Assembly (NCBI GenBank): GCA_033065855.1
Contig: JAVXUO010000638.1
Span: forward strand, 1,047,001-1,111,000
From: Escallonia rubra
Taxonomy: Eukaryota > Streptophyta > Magnoliopsida > Escalloniales > Escalloniaceae
Reading direction: 5' to 3'
DNA: 64,000 nucleotides
The notes under the pieces were generated by a model. It ran no database searches and was not told the origin of the DNA. It saw only the letters and a list, made by a program, of their open reading frames with translations. This document shows positions 1 to 12,300 of the stretch, piece by piece (the first letter of the stretch is position 1; every line of letters begins with the position of its first letter). Position numbers and translations under genes: made by a program.

Positions 1-1561
1 GTCTATCGAAACGAATAAGTATATAACCATCTTTCTGGAAGTGTGTGACTACTTTCCTTCATACTTCAGACAGGCAAGATTTACTTTTATATTATGAATG
101 TAAAAGTTTGGAGAACACATTGCCTTATAGAAAGTTAGTGATGTAGGCTCGTTTAAGTATTTTGTGCTGTCCATAATAAAATCTTAAAGCAAGGCTTGCA
201 TCCAGTAAATTACAGAAAAATCAACAAAATATACTAAGGCAGTAACGAAACCAAATAGAAATAGAAGTATGTGCTATAACTCACAGCAAAATTACAGAAC
301 AACAAAATGGGAAGGCCGAGCTAAGGAAACAACATTGACTCTATCTCTTCAAGTGTAAGATACTATTTTCCCTTCAAGTTGAACCACCAACTTCAACTTC
401 AATTTCCTCATTCACTTCTTATTTGTTTTAAACTTGTGAATATACTATGATCGTCTACTCTAATAGATGAACATAAATCAATTTGTTCCTAACCAAATTA
501 TGGTTTAAAACCCATTTGAAAATTGAGTCAAATATGACTTTTCCACAATGGGTTTAAAACTCAATTCCAACAATTTTGTCTTTACAACCTCAAGAAAAAG
601 ACTCCTTTAGAGTATTTTGTCTTGTTTCACAACCCCCTCTTCAGTGTGTTTAGTAAAACGAAATGTGCTAATATTGTTTAATGATTGTCCTTTGGTTCCT
701 TGCAATTTGTAAGTGCCTTTAAGTTTTGTTAATTTATTTTTGTTGGCAAGTCCTTTCTTTCCTTGTTTATTCGTAAAGTGCCTTTGTCCAGTAATTGGCT
801 AAAAGTTAGCTAGTTGTTTGCAACTGCTTGGTTTCTCTTTCAGCGTTAAGAGCCTTTGTCTTTCACCCTTCAGTTCCTTTTAACGCAAAGCATAAGAGTT
901 CAACTTTTTGTGCATTGTTCTTAGTTTATGGTGTGACCGTAGTTTGTGCTAGTACAGCATGGAAAAATGCTCCTCAATTCCCCTATAACTATACTAGATA
1001 TGACCGGTGCATTGTTCAGCGGGATATGCATCAAACAAATAAATTTTCGAAGGGTGAAACTCTTTTCACATTGACTTTGGCCTGCTCTTCACGCTCTTAT
1101 CATTAGCGTCGAATTGTAGCTAAAGCGTTTTAGGTGCAAAAAGAGTACGAAAGTTGCTAAAAAGGGTATGAAATATATAGAAGTTAGCTGGATCTTTAAC
1201 AAGCAGAAGGTTCCTAATCTACCAGAAATAGTGGAACCTAATTTTTCTCTGGAGTGAAAATCAGCGATTACTACGTAGCTGGGGATACAAGTCTAATGAC
1301 ACTTGACTTGGAATTCTGCTTCATTGGTCACTTGACTTTCCTGATGTGTCATTGCATAATAGTTTACTTAATGTGGCTTCCACACTGAAGTTCTCTCCCT
1401 TCCACTTTGTACTCCAGTCCTTTTCCACCCTTCCCTCTTGAAAAGCTTGCTCTCGCACAGCTCTCCTTCCCTTCCCTTTCCTTTCCTTTCCTCTCCACTT
1501 CATACTTCATACCTTTCCCTTCCCCCTCTCTCCATTCTCTGCGGGTGGTTCGCTGGTTGAG
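1..1561. other. Intergenic, AT-rich; upstream region of HIPP gene
   Basis: No gene is recognisable. Open frames here lack homology-like composition, and the longest (828-1106) begins without an ATG. The last 100 bases before the HIPP start codon are a pyrimidine-rich leader of repeated CCTTTCC-type units (about 1440-1535), which is typical of plant 5' untranslated leaders. I see no distinct TATA box. Confidence 0.5.
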
Positions 1562-2787
1562 ATGGCAAAAACACCGGGTGATAGCGCATCGTCGGAACCT
1601 TTAAAATACCAGGTAAGCTGCTCAAATTTTCTTTAACTTTGTCACCTTTTAAATTAGGCCATGGTCTTCGGTTATTTTCATTCTTCCAGTCTACACGCAT
1701 TTTCCTATTTTTTTTTGGCAGACCTGGGTCTTGAAAGTCTTTATTCATTGCGAAGGCTGCAAGAAGAAAGTCAAGAAGGTCCTTCAAGGCATAGATGGTA
1801 CATTAATATAGCTCTCATCTTCCCACATACACAGCCACACAGTCACGATGCCCTGTATTCCCTGTACTTGCATTATCTCCCAAGTTTTAAGTGTTAACCT
1901 GTCTTTTGTTGTTCGATTCATTATATTCGTTCTCAGTTACATGCCTCCTAGAGACTTGTTTTTCCTTTTGTTTTCTCTTTTGGTGTGCAATGAGTTTACC
2001 TTGTGTTTTCTGGTCCATTAATCCAGGTGTTTATAAGATAGACATTGATTCTCAGCAACAAAAAGTTACCGTCACGGGGAACATTGGGGCAGAGACATTG
2101 ATCAAAAAGCTGTTGAAGACAGGGAAACACGCCGAGCTTTGGCCTGAAAGTTCTGACAAGAAAGAGAAAAACTCCGGGAAGTCAAAGAAAAACAAGAAGC
2201 AGGCCGACACCGAAGGTGGCGAAAAAGCTAATGATAATGAACAGAAAAATTCGGAAGGTGGTGGCAATGGCAAAGTAAGCCAAGATATGCAGGATCAGAA
2301 GAAGCCCTCATCCTCTGCCGATGATCAGTCTGATGAAAATGACAGCGAAAATGAGGGAACTGCACTCATAAGTGCTGGCTCTGGTGGTAATGGGGCTGGC
2401 ACCGGTGGTAAAAAGAAGAAGAAGAAGAAGAAAGGAAAAAGCAATAACACAGCCGATGGTGAAGCTGGAAGCGGCAACAATGCACCTGTAGGTGGGGGTT
2501 CTGCTGCACCTGCCGACCCACTCATCGGGCCGGTGATTCTCAGCGCTCCAAGTCAGCAAGTATATCCATATCAGCCAAGCTACTATCCAGCTCCAGTATA
2601 TGGACTCGGTTACAACATGGCGTATCCTAGCATCAGCTCTTCATATTATACACCACCAGAGTACGCTTACACGCACTTGCATCCGGCCACTTATCCACCA
2701 CCTCCACCGTCTGATTCAATCAGTGCATTCAGTGATCATGACTATGATGATAATGACGATGTTGGAACTGCGTGCTCAATCATGTGA
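1562..2787 (+). CDS. HIPP: Heavy-metal-associated isoprenylated plant protein (HIPP)
   Basis: Three exons, 1562-1612, 1722-1797 and 2027-2787, join in frame into a 295-residue protein with GT-AG introns. The N-terminal 80 residues form an HMA fold beginning TWVLKVFIHCEGCKKK. Its metal-binding CxxC is Cys27 and Cys30. A long hydrophilic linker follows, rich in Lys, Glu, Asn and Gly, with a polylysine stretch that may act as a nuclear or membrane targeting patch. The C-terminal 80 residues are rich in Tyr, Pro and Ser. The protein ends in Cys-Ser-Ile-Met, a CaaX box whose final Met favours farnesylation. HIPPs bind Cu, Zn or Cd or act as lipid-anchored scaffolds at membranes and plasmodesmata, but the ligand cannot be read from this sequence. 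The ATG at 1562 is chosen because it opens exon 1 directly ahead of the HMA domain. Family assignment is firm; the specific member is not. Confidence 0.93.
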
Positions 2788-2847
2788 CATACCATGTCTT
2801 TGGTGTTCCCGGGTTATATGTAGAATATACATACTAGTATAAGTTGT

Positions 2848-2866
2848 GGGGGGGGGGGGGGGGGGG
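2848..2866 (+). repeat. Poly-G run in HIPP 3' untranslated region
   Basis: Nineteen consecutive G bases lie about 60 bases after the HIPP stop codon, so the tract would be in the mRNA sense strand. It is long enough to form a G-quadruplex. Its exact length may be affected by sequencing slippage. Confidence 0.85.
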
Positions 2867-3055
2867 TTTGGTGGGAGGTGTGTAATAAAGAGTAGTTTGG
2901 GGGTTGGTTAAACAGCTTCTTCTCTGTTTGTTGGGAGTACTTAGCTTTTACTTGGTATGCTTAAGCTTAATATTCAACTGCCTTGTACTGCTCGGATTTC
3001 TGTAGGACCTAAAATCTCCCTTTGCCTCTCACCCTTATGTGTAAAGTAGATTCTG

Positions 3056-3094
3056 CTCTCTCTCTCTCTCACTCACACACACACACACACACAC
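3056..3094. repeat. (CT)n(CA)n compound microsatellite
   Basis: A tract of CT dinucleotides passes directly into CA dinucleotides and ends in GAAAGAAAG. It is a simple repeat with no coding meaning. Confidence 0.9.
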
Positions 3095-5206
3095 AGAAAG
3101 AAAGAAGGTAATTGTGAAAAGGCTGAAATGTCATTTCTTTGAGAAAAGCAAGCTCTCTGTTTGGCTAAAAACTTCGTCTTTAGATGACTTTAGCTTTGGT
3201 TGTTGGGGAAATTGGTAGACACCCACTTTAAGTGAAAGGTAGTTTGTGTGATCCTTTTCAGTCTTTTGAATGAGTTGGGAATGGGGACCCCTTGTTGCTA
3301 AGAACTGCAGTTGCTTTAGTTGTGATTTTGGGATCTGATTTCTACAGGCCACAAGGGGTAGTAGTTGGGTTTCTACCATAAGATGGTGGTGGTACTGATA
3401 ATCTTGGGTTCTGTTTGGCCAAAATGAACCCTTTTCTGTATATATGCTGCTTATTTGGAAATTTGATGTAGGAAGAATTTTTGGTCACATTCATGAGATA
3501 TGTTGAGCCAAACAGATCATTACAACCTTCTAGAGTACCTTTTCATTTAGTTGGCATATTCACAGTGGATCATTCCTCTTCTGAGCCGAATGTCCTAGCT
3601 TATCCTCTCACTTATTCTTCATCTTTTTCTATTTCTTTCCGTACAACAAAAAATCTCCATTGGGGTAAATTAACTCTAAAACCTTATATTCTTCTTCCTT
3701 TTTTTTAATATAATATTTTTATTTTTATGGGTTCGAATTAGAGTTGCTTTGCACCCCTCATGTCTTTTCATGCTGGTAATGAACTTTTGGTAGGTTATTT
3801 TCTCGTTTGTTCCTTTGTTGTGCCACATACTCTTAACCAAATATACAAATTTCACAACTCCAATACCAACTCGATAGCTCATCATATGCACGCACGCACG
3901 CACCATTAGAGCATAAATTTGAGAAATTCCGACCATAGTTCATACCCTTGACATTCTAAACTCGATGAACATAGATGAACTATACAATATTCGCCGAGCC
4001 AACAAAGAGAGAAGAAAAAACTAATAATGAAGTGCCTTGGTAGCCGCATGTACTTGGAAATTGGGACCCAAAAAAAAAAAAGAGAGACAGAGAGCAACAA
4101 TATAGTGAGGGGCCCCAAGTAAGGAGAATGATTGGCAGAATGTACAAAAAGTTTGCTACTTTTTCTTGACGAGCGTTGGCCTCAAAAGCCCAGCCTATAT
4201 TTGGCCCTTGCTCTGTTCTCTAGCATACTTTTTGGATATCCCAATGCAGCACAGCACCGGCTTTTGGCCAAGAGCTCGACTTCTTCGTGGTCCAGTGTCG
4301 GCTGAACTCAAGACGATGGACGGGAATGGTTATGTTACATAGTATCAAATAATCTTGGATGGTCCATTACTTTTTTATTATTCTCACGTGAAATTCAGAT
4401 AGATTTTGCACCGCCAAAGGATTTGGTCGTAGAATTATGAAATGGGCTTTGCCAAATAATGTGGACCGACATAGTGGGAAGATATTGAGTTTGCCATTGA
4501 TGCTGATCATCGAAAAAGGTTGAATATACTATTATTAAAGAAAATCAGAATCAACTTTTTAGCTTCAATTATTCTATTATTATAGTATATATTAACTTCA
4601 AAGTGAAAAAAAGAAAAACAAAGTTGATATAGTTGAAGATTTATTAATATTTACTGTAATAGGTAACTGCTCCAACCCACTACCACCTAAACTTCTTCTT
4701 CTTCTTCAACTTTGTTATTCCAACTACTTCACCAAAATATCGAATCATTCACATTTTTAATCTACTTCTTCTGTTCCAGTTTATCTACCTTCTGTAAATT
4801 GTGTTCGTTAATCGCGTCTATTTTTTAATCCGACTGTATAATAACATTTTTGCCTCTTTTGACCCTTCTTTTTATGGTTATAAAAGAAAAGAACATAGAT
4901 GACTGGCACATCCTTTTCCCTTTTTTGGGTGATCTTAGTATTGGGCCAGACAAACAAGACTCCGAGTCTGTGCGCATTTGGCACCATTCATCCTTATGAA
5001 GATTTGAGACGATTGCCTTGAGCTTTTCTGTTGTAACTTGCTGTCTTGGTGGGAGAGGGGGGTCTGTAAAATGAATTGGGACGGTATGGGCAGGAGTATG
5101 CATGATGGAGACTGCAGAGCTCAAAGGACTTCGGTGCAGAATCTCAACACAAAAGCAAACTGTATTTAGCCCACATCGCCTCGGGCTATGGTCAATCTTA
5201 CGAACC

Positions 5207-5230
5207 GGGGGGGGGGGGGGGGGGGGGGGG
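5207..5230. repeat. Poly-G run, 24 bases
   Basis: Twenty-four consecutive G bases in intergenic DNA, the longest G/C homopolymer in the window. Confidence 0.85.
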
Positions 5231-6017
5231 TGTTTGTGGGGATTCAGCAACAATATTATCTTTAAAACTACGCTTGTAACTGTGGATACATGACGATGCA
5301 TTACAAAAGATTGGCGATACAGATGCATTTGATATACTCTCTCCTGCTTCCAATCGCATTCACGAAACAAGTTCAAGATGGAAGGTTAAAATAATCTTGG
5401 AAATGGAAAAGGAGGACAGATGATGTAGGGTTTAGGAAATGAAGGAAGTTAGCAAATCTACCTACGATTGTAACCAAGTTAGTATAACTTGCCACGATTT
5501 TGTAGAGAGGTAGTAACAAAAGGATGAAACAATAAAAAAACAATCAAGTCAGTCAGCGGGTGAATCCCTTTCCTTACACAAGAAACTACCATTAAGAAAA
5601 AGACAGTAATTTGGTTTCAGTTAGTCGGTGTAATTCGGTTTCAGTTGAAAAACCAGTTACAGGTAAGGTACCATTGTTACTATTAGGTATCAATGAAAAG
5701 AAGTTGAAATGTAATACACGGACAATTTGAAAGTTCAAATGAAAATTTATTATAAGAGTGCTCACCCTTAATAACAGTATAGATGGTCTCGGTTTGCCTG
5801 GGCTCTAAGTACTAACACCTGGGCAAAGATGTGCGATTATTATATTTGGTCCTATGGCATAGAAAGTGCTAAAATTGTAATGTTAAAGCTTCAGATCAGA
5901 TCAATTTGCGGTTTCATCAAATCATTCCATGGGCTGGGCCAATTCAAACTTCAATCTAAGCCTACAAAGAGGACCAGGGTTCAGGAGGCCCATTAAAACT
6001 TTGAATCACAGTGTCAC

Positions 6018-6633
6018 CCATAGTAACAATATTTGCGATAAATTGGCGATATTCTCGAATTTATCGCGATAATTTGATAGAAAGTATTAATCACGGATAT
6101 ATCGCGATTACTTGTAGGATTCGCGAATACATTTTAAATATCGCGATATTAGCGAATTTATCGCGATATGTACGAATATATCGCGAGTAGTTCCTCCTTC
6201 TTTCTCTTGAAAAAATGAAGATTTCTGGTGGGACTCGAACTCGGGTATCACCGTGTGCGAGCACTGTTTTCGGCCATCACACCAACCCATGGTTCCTGAT
6301 TAAGTTGAGCAAAAGAATGTATATATTTTATTAAGCCACACATAATTATATGCCAATACCCACACACATTCTCATTTTTTTGTACCCATCACTTAAAGGA
6401 TAGAAGAGTTCTTGTATTTTTCTCATTTTAGTTGTATAGTTTACAAAATTTCATACACTTAAAATTATTGTAACCTTAACGATTAATTACCGAATTATTT
6501 TCGATTTACAATACGAATTTTGTTATTTCACCGAATTATTACCGATTCAATTATGAAATTCTCCGAATAATTCCCGAATTCCGGATTATTGTCCATGCCT
6601 AATAATTTCCGAATACCGAATTTGTTACTATGG
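6018..6633. mobile_element. Non-autonomous hAT-like element with TCGCGA repeats
   Basis: The ends form a terminal inverted repeat: CCATAGTAACAATATT on the left against the complement of AATTTGTTACTATGG on the right. The flanks are a near-perfect 8-bp direct repeat, AGTGTCAC (6010-6017) and ACTGTCAC (6634-6641), as expected for hAT insertion. The left third carries six copies of the palindrome TCGCGA, mostly as TATCGCGAT, which may be subterminal transposase sites. The right third has repeated CCGAATTATT-like units. No transposase frame is present, so the element would need one supplied in trans. A tRNA-like segment lies inside (6212-6290). Confidence 0.72.
6212..6290 (-). repeat. tRNA-like / SINE-like segment inside the hAT-like element
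   Basis: Read on the minus strand, the segment has an A-box-like TGGTGTGATGGCC. About 40 bases on comes a B-box match, GAGTTCGAGTCCCACC. This spacing is that of a Pol III internal promoter. The sequence does not fold into an obvious complete tRNA, and a short A/T-rich tail follows, so a tRNA-derived SINE fragment is more likely than a tRNA gene. Confidence 0.45.
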
Positions 6634-6641
6634 ACTGTCAC

Positions 6642-7700
6642 CTAACGGGCTAGCCCAGACGATCTACTCCCCATCCCCAGAAGATTTACTTGGAGTTTGA
6701 CACAGTAGTTAATGGCTCGGTATTTGCCGCTAAAAATGCTCATATTTAATTATTTCTAGTTTCAACAACGTGAAAATCCCCCGTCTCATATATTTACACT
6801 ACGTGATATGATACAGGTACTATCGTATAATAGAGTGCATCTCAGCAAAAACAACTGTTGCGAATGTGCTCTGCACTTGAACAATGTTCTCCGTACGTTT
6901 CAATATCCTCAAATCCAACTTTAGTACGAGCACACATCGACTAAGATGGGCATCTCATAAGATGATATTCACTTGCCATCCATGTGTATCAACATGGTGA
7001 TTATATTCTCGGGATAAAGTCACTGGCATACTTTCAGCTGAAAAAGTTTGGCTATTATTTGGTTATAGAAATATTTGTTATAACTTTCTGTATGGTTGTT
7101 GATTCTTACTTAGTGTCATTTGGTTCTTTTCTAGCATCCGCATTAAATATAATATTTTATTTTTTTCTTGCATTCTCTCGGCTACAACGTTATGCACAAA
7201 TATCTATGGTATCGAGATTTATGTCCTAACATTGTTGTTGATCAGACTTTTTAACTATAATTAAACCCGACAATGTTTAGTTTTCTTAGCGTGCGTGCAA
7301 TGACTTTCCTCACACGAGGAGCGTCGAATCAGAATACACATACCAATTTTATGGATACACACACACTGAGTACTAAATACGTACTAGAGTTTGCACAACC
7401 AAAGTTTTCTGGACAATCTGCACCTCTAAATGTCACTTTTGAACTTTAATATCAAAGATATTCCTTTACAGATATACCATCCGAGAAGATAAATGAAGAA
7501 TGGATTCCTTTTTACTTTTCTGATGTGATTACTTCCATTAAAGAACAACAATGTCCAGTTCAGTAGTCGGGCCACCAAAACTTGTGTGTCATCCCCAACA
7601 TGACGAATCCATTCTATCTGAACAGGACAAGTGAACCCCACTGTCAAACCATTTGCCAATGCCACCAGCATACTCTTACCTTCCAATAATGTGAACCCTT
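6642..7700. other. Intergenic, upstream of the 78-residue protein gene
   Basis: AT-rich DNA without a recognisable gene. Frames at 6984-7229 and 7426-7686 lack family features. Confidence 0.45.
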
Positions 7701-7702
7701 TC

Positions 7703-7710
7703 TATAAATA
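7703..7710 (+). promoter_or_regulatory. TATA box of the small-protein gene
   Basis: TATAAATA lies 61 bases before the ATG at 7771, preceded by CCCTTTC. With transcription starting about 30 bases downstream, the leader would be short, around 35 bases. It is one of the cleanest TATA boxes in the window. Confidence 0.65.
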
Positions 7711-7770
7711 TCAGCCCAACATCCTCTGTCCAGCTTCACAATCTCTAGCCCATCATTACTTTTGGTGAGG

Positions 7771-8007
7771 ATGAAGCCTCAGTGTTTCTCCGGTGATGGG
7801 TCTTTGATCAATGAATCCAAGAAGACAGTGGGAGAAAAGCTCCGGCAGGCTTACCAGGCAGCTATGGTGGCCATGGCCGGAGGGAGCGGGGCTTCAAAGG
7901 GACGTGGGCTTTCAATTTCCAGAGAAATTGAGAGACGGAACCTGAGGTTTGGCGTTGAAGACCCAATAAGGACTATTATGTTCTTGGGTCCATGGAGCCA
8001 CACCTAG
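7771..8007 (+). CDS. Conserved-looking plant small protein of unknown function, 78 aa
   Basis: A single-exon frame of 78 codons starts at the first ATG after a good TATA box and ends with TAG. I do not recognise the family with certainty. The protein is mildly basic and has no signal peptide or membrane segment. It has a helical-looking centre (VGEKLRQAYQAAMVAMAGG), a basic SREIERRNLRFG stretch, and a striking hydrophobic C-terminus, DPIRTIMFLGPWSHT. The promoter spacing, near-centred frame and compact ending argue that it is real. A short regulatory or stress-induced protein is one possibility, but no function is claimed. The 3' untranslated region probably runs to about 8350. Confidence 0.72.
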   Translation: MKPQCFSGDGSLINESKKTVGEKLRQAYQAAMVAMAGGSGASKGRGLSISREIERRNLRFGVEDPIRTIMFLGPWSHT

Positions 8008-9369
8008 AAGGCCTTTGACTGCAGGAGATTTGATGATTAATTTACTGCATGGTAAAAAAGGAGTAATTGATGGTAAAAATTTGGTGTATATATCAGTAGC
8101 TTTGTGTCCTGCCATCATGTACCAGCCCTAGATTGTAGCAACTTTACATGGAACAATGTCTACTTATTTTGATTTGAAGGACTCTATTTCACTTGGAAGG
8201 AGAACTGGGAATCCACAACTGATATGTTTGGACCTCATATTGAAGACAAAATGAAATAGTTTTGCTTATGTTTGCTCCTTCAGTTCTTCTTTCTTCCTGT
8301 TACCGACATCTTTAAGTTAGCATTGTACATCTGTAAAAAGGTTTTAAGAATGGAGCAACCCTTTCGATTGTAATCGAATTGTCCTGATATCGTGCCTAAT
8401 TTGGAACTTTTGCTCAGAACGAAGAGTTAGTATCACAAACCACCTGCACAAACTCTACTTGTGAGATTAGCTTCAGTGCAGTTAGTAAATGATGAACTTG
8501 AACATACATTAAGCGAGCCGATTTGCAAACCCGTTTATGCACAGGCCAGATTATTTATAGACGTGCGTGTGGATTTGAATAGCAAATGATAATTATGACA
8601 TGATGCAATTACTAAATAACATAAAAGAACAACAAAAGAATTAGTTTACAATAAAAAATTCATAACGAGCGACAAATGTTTATTTTAGTCCAAGCAACAC
8701 AAGTATGCATTTTGGCCCATAGTTTGACTAGCTTATGATTTAGGCTAATAGATTGGAGGGTTAATGGACTAAAGTTACCTTATGATCAATTTGCATATTA
8801 ATAACCCAACAAGCCAAAATAACATTGTCTTACCTCAATATGTGACTAATTTGGAACTATTGCTAAAAAAGAATAGTTCATATCACGAATCATGTATCAC
8901 GAACTTTAGCTTCGAGATCAGTTTCAGTTCAATTAGAAACGAACCAACTTGAATCGATAGTAAACTATTAATGTGTGAATCAGTATATAAACATCTCAGT
9001 TCAATTTACTTTCTATTTTGCATAGCAAATTATGTGATGTAACAACTATAAGTAACATTGAAGAATAACGAAAGAATTAACATTTAAACAAACTCCACGG
9101 CAACTCACATGTATCAAAAAATAAGTGATCAATTATAAAACCAACTAAATATATTTTGTGCGAATTTACATTTTCTTTTGGTTTTGAAAACATGATTAGA
9201 ATTCTCTTTACTGTAAAAAAATCTCACCAAGTTTTAGCGACAAAAGATGAGTAAATTGTTTACTACGAAAGAAAGTCACTAAAGCGCCAACAACGCTGGA
9301 TCCACATCCACCGGGGAGGTTGCTCGATAGACAAACGAATACTAGAAGTGGAGTGGACTCTCTCAAACA
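8008..9369. other. Intergenic between small-protein gene and FOLD
   Basis: It starts with the probable 3' untranslated region of the upstream gene. Two diverged direct copies follow of a motif built around TTTGGAACT(A/T)TTGCT and TATCACRAA, near 8400-8520 and 8850-8990, suggesting an old local duplication. I see no gene. Confidence 0.4.
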
Positions 9370-12300
9370 ATGGCGTCGCCGTCGGATCATAAGGCCACCA
9401 TCATCGACGGCAAAGCAGTCGCACAGACCATCCGATCTGAAATTGCTTCCGAAGTCCGCCATCTATCCGATAAATACGGCAAGGTCTCTGGTTTTGTTTG
9501 AGCTGATACTTTACAAATGTTTGTGAAATCTGATTATCACTTCTTGCCTGAAACTAAATTCTGACGATTGGCTGTGTGATGAACTGAATCTATTCTTGAC
9601 AAGAAAGTACTCAGCTGCGTTCCATTGAATTTTTCTTTCTTTGATCTCTTGCGAATTCTCAGAATAAGTTTAGTGTGTGTAAACATTGACTTTACTTTGT
9701 CAAGTGATACTCGTGTAATCTGTAGTTGTTATTTGAGTTGTATTTAATGTTCACATGTACCAAAACCTATCCTGAATTCCACAAAAAAGTCGTGGGGGGA
9801 AAATTCAATGGAATGGTGGGAACATTAATTGGAGGTTTCTTTTTCCCAATAAGTGAGATTAAATCCGGTTAGTGGTCGTTGGTGTAGTTCCGTCATGTTT
9901 TTAGCCTTGTTCTTGAATACCTTGTAGAGATTTATGAATTTAGCATATGTGTAATATGACTTAAATGCTGATTTTCTAAGTTTAATTCAGCAGTTGACTT
10001 GTTAGGTTTTGTGGAAGGGGAAGAACAATACTCCCCTCTGTTTCGTTGTCTTTGTTCCCGTTGACAATTGGCAATTTCTAGGTTGCAATACAAACATATA
10101 GACAATAATCCGAAGTCAAAAAGAAATTCAAATAAAAAAAGTACTAGTTGACAAGTCAAGCCAGGGCAACAGTAACGAGTAAAGTCCACTCTTGTTCATA
10201 ATTATATTTTAGGAATTCGTAAAAAGTCAAAGGCGATCTGAAAAATACGTTGTTATGCACAAAGAGGTTGATCTTCCCAATGGAGTTGATCTTTCCCCTC
10301 TCTTTCTTTGTTCTCTCACTCCCTCATGCAAATTGCCCGAAGCATAGCAATGGATGAACATAACGCCTTCATTCTCTAATTTAGAGACAAGCCCGTAAAG
10401 CATAATGCGTAGCTGCTTTTAACTTATCGAGTAGTTTTCTGAAAGCAATTTCTTAAGTTTCATATTCTGGTGTTTCACTTACTAAGGACCGAACTAAATA
10501 CCTTTTTCTAATTACAGGTCCCAGGATTGGCTGTGATAATTGTAGGAAGTAGGAAGGATTCTCAGAGCTATGTGAGTATGAAGAGAAAGGCATGTGCTGA
10601 AGTTGGGATTAAATCCTTTGACATAGACCTCCCACAGCAAGTATCAGAACCCGAGTTGATCAGCAAGGTCCATGAGTTAAATGCCCATCCCGATGTACAC
10701 GGTTGGCCAGTTATTGATTTATAGAAGTCAACTTTATCTTGTCTTTTTCACAGTAATTAAGCATGTATGGCTTCCATATGGATCTCTCAAGCATGCACAA
10801 CTCTTCTAGTAACAAGTTTTAGCAACTCCAGTTTGGTGCACAAGCCTGTCCCCTAAGTTGGCGACATCACCAGAAATTTGAGCCATATTGACCACAATAT
10901 TTTGCATTGGTGTCACTTCATTTTAGTCCTTCAAGTTTTTCTGTGGCCTAGCATTTGCAACTGGATAAGTCTTACCGCAAATTGTGCCAATGCTATCTAA
11001 ATCAGTGGAAATGATATCACTAGGAGAATGTCCAAGCAATCATGCCTCATAAATATTCCATTAGGGGGGCAGACTTCTTTGACAATCCATTTGATTATCG
11101 TATACATTTTGTGGAGGAGTTTGAATTTGGAGCTTCGGGTGACTACTTCATTCTGGTCTTGGAGCGAGAAAAATAGACCTTCCGAAAATAAAAATATGGC
11201 TGTCTTTTAGTATGTCAGAATCTTTTGATAACTTTGTTGGGCTTCATAGTAGGTGAATTTATACTCTTCGTGTGCACGTTTGTACTTAGTAAGCAAATTG
11301 AATATCAGGATTGAGAAGAGAGCGTTACAGGAGCAAATTGATGTAAAAACTTGCATTTTAAACTAAATTGTGTATGATGATTACGGAAAGCTTTTATCCC
11401 TTTGTCAATTGTCTTCCTTTTACAAATTCTATCGTATTCATAAATTAATAAATGATCATACTTATCTGAAACACGAAGAAATGTGCCTTCCTAAAATTTT
11501 AAATTATTTTCCAGTTCTGCAACTTAGACGGGAATTGCCCATACAGAACTAACAGAAGTCTAGCAAAAAACCTTTAGGTGTTACTTTTGTAAGCTACTGC
11601 CTTGGTTCTTTCTATTATCGACGCTTATCGTATATTGTGATGTTGTAATTATGTTTTATGTTTATATCCATCTCATAAGGCCTCAGGTGCCAGTTCCAGT
11701 CATGTGCTACCTAGTATTGTAATATCAGCCAAAGATACAAGATTTAGACCTTCTATTTTGGTGATTTGGACAAGAAATGGTGGCAAATTTGATACTAGTG
11801 AACGAGCTTTTATTTTCTGAGATCTGCATTTCTTCTTTGTGCTCTCTATAAGCAAACAAGAATTGTAAAGCATAAGATGTTTTCTTGCAGGTATATTAGT
11901 CCAGCTTCCGTTGCCAAAACACATAAATGAAGAGAAAGTTTTGAGTGAAATCAGCCTTGAGAAGGATGTCGATGGCTTTCATCCTCTAAACATTGGCAAG
12001 CTTGCTATGAAAGGCAGAGAACCTCTGTTCCTTCCATGCACCCCCAAGGCAATAAGTCGTCTTCCCTGTACATCCTTTCTCTGAATTGCTTATTTTATCA
12101 ACTTATAGGTCGAACAGGCACCATTCCAATTTAAGGAATTCTTTATGAGATTTGTCTTGTGGACAGGGATGCCTTGAACTTCTATCACGAAGTGGAATCA
12201 GTACAAAAGGAAAGAAGGCCGTTGTGGTGGGTCGAAGTAACATAGTTGGATTACCAGTTTCACTTCTACTCCTGAAGGCAGATGCAACGGTTACTATAGT

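Larger units (their letters stand above)
2867..6017. other. Intergenic, no gene recognised
   Basis: AT-rich spacer. It contains a (CT)n-(CA)n microsatellite at 3056-3094, an ACGC-type short repeat near 3888-3902 and a poly-G run at 5207-5230. Open frames such as 3131-3379 and 4825-5376 show no family features, and the latter reads through the homopolymer as polyproline, so I treat them as chance frames. Confidence 0.5.

Noticed and set aside
4825..5376. 183-codon minus-strand frame
   Set aside because: It reads through the 24-base G run as polyproline and has no family features or promoter.
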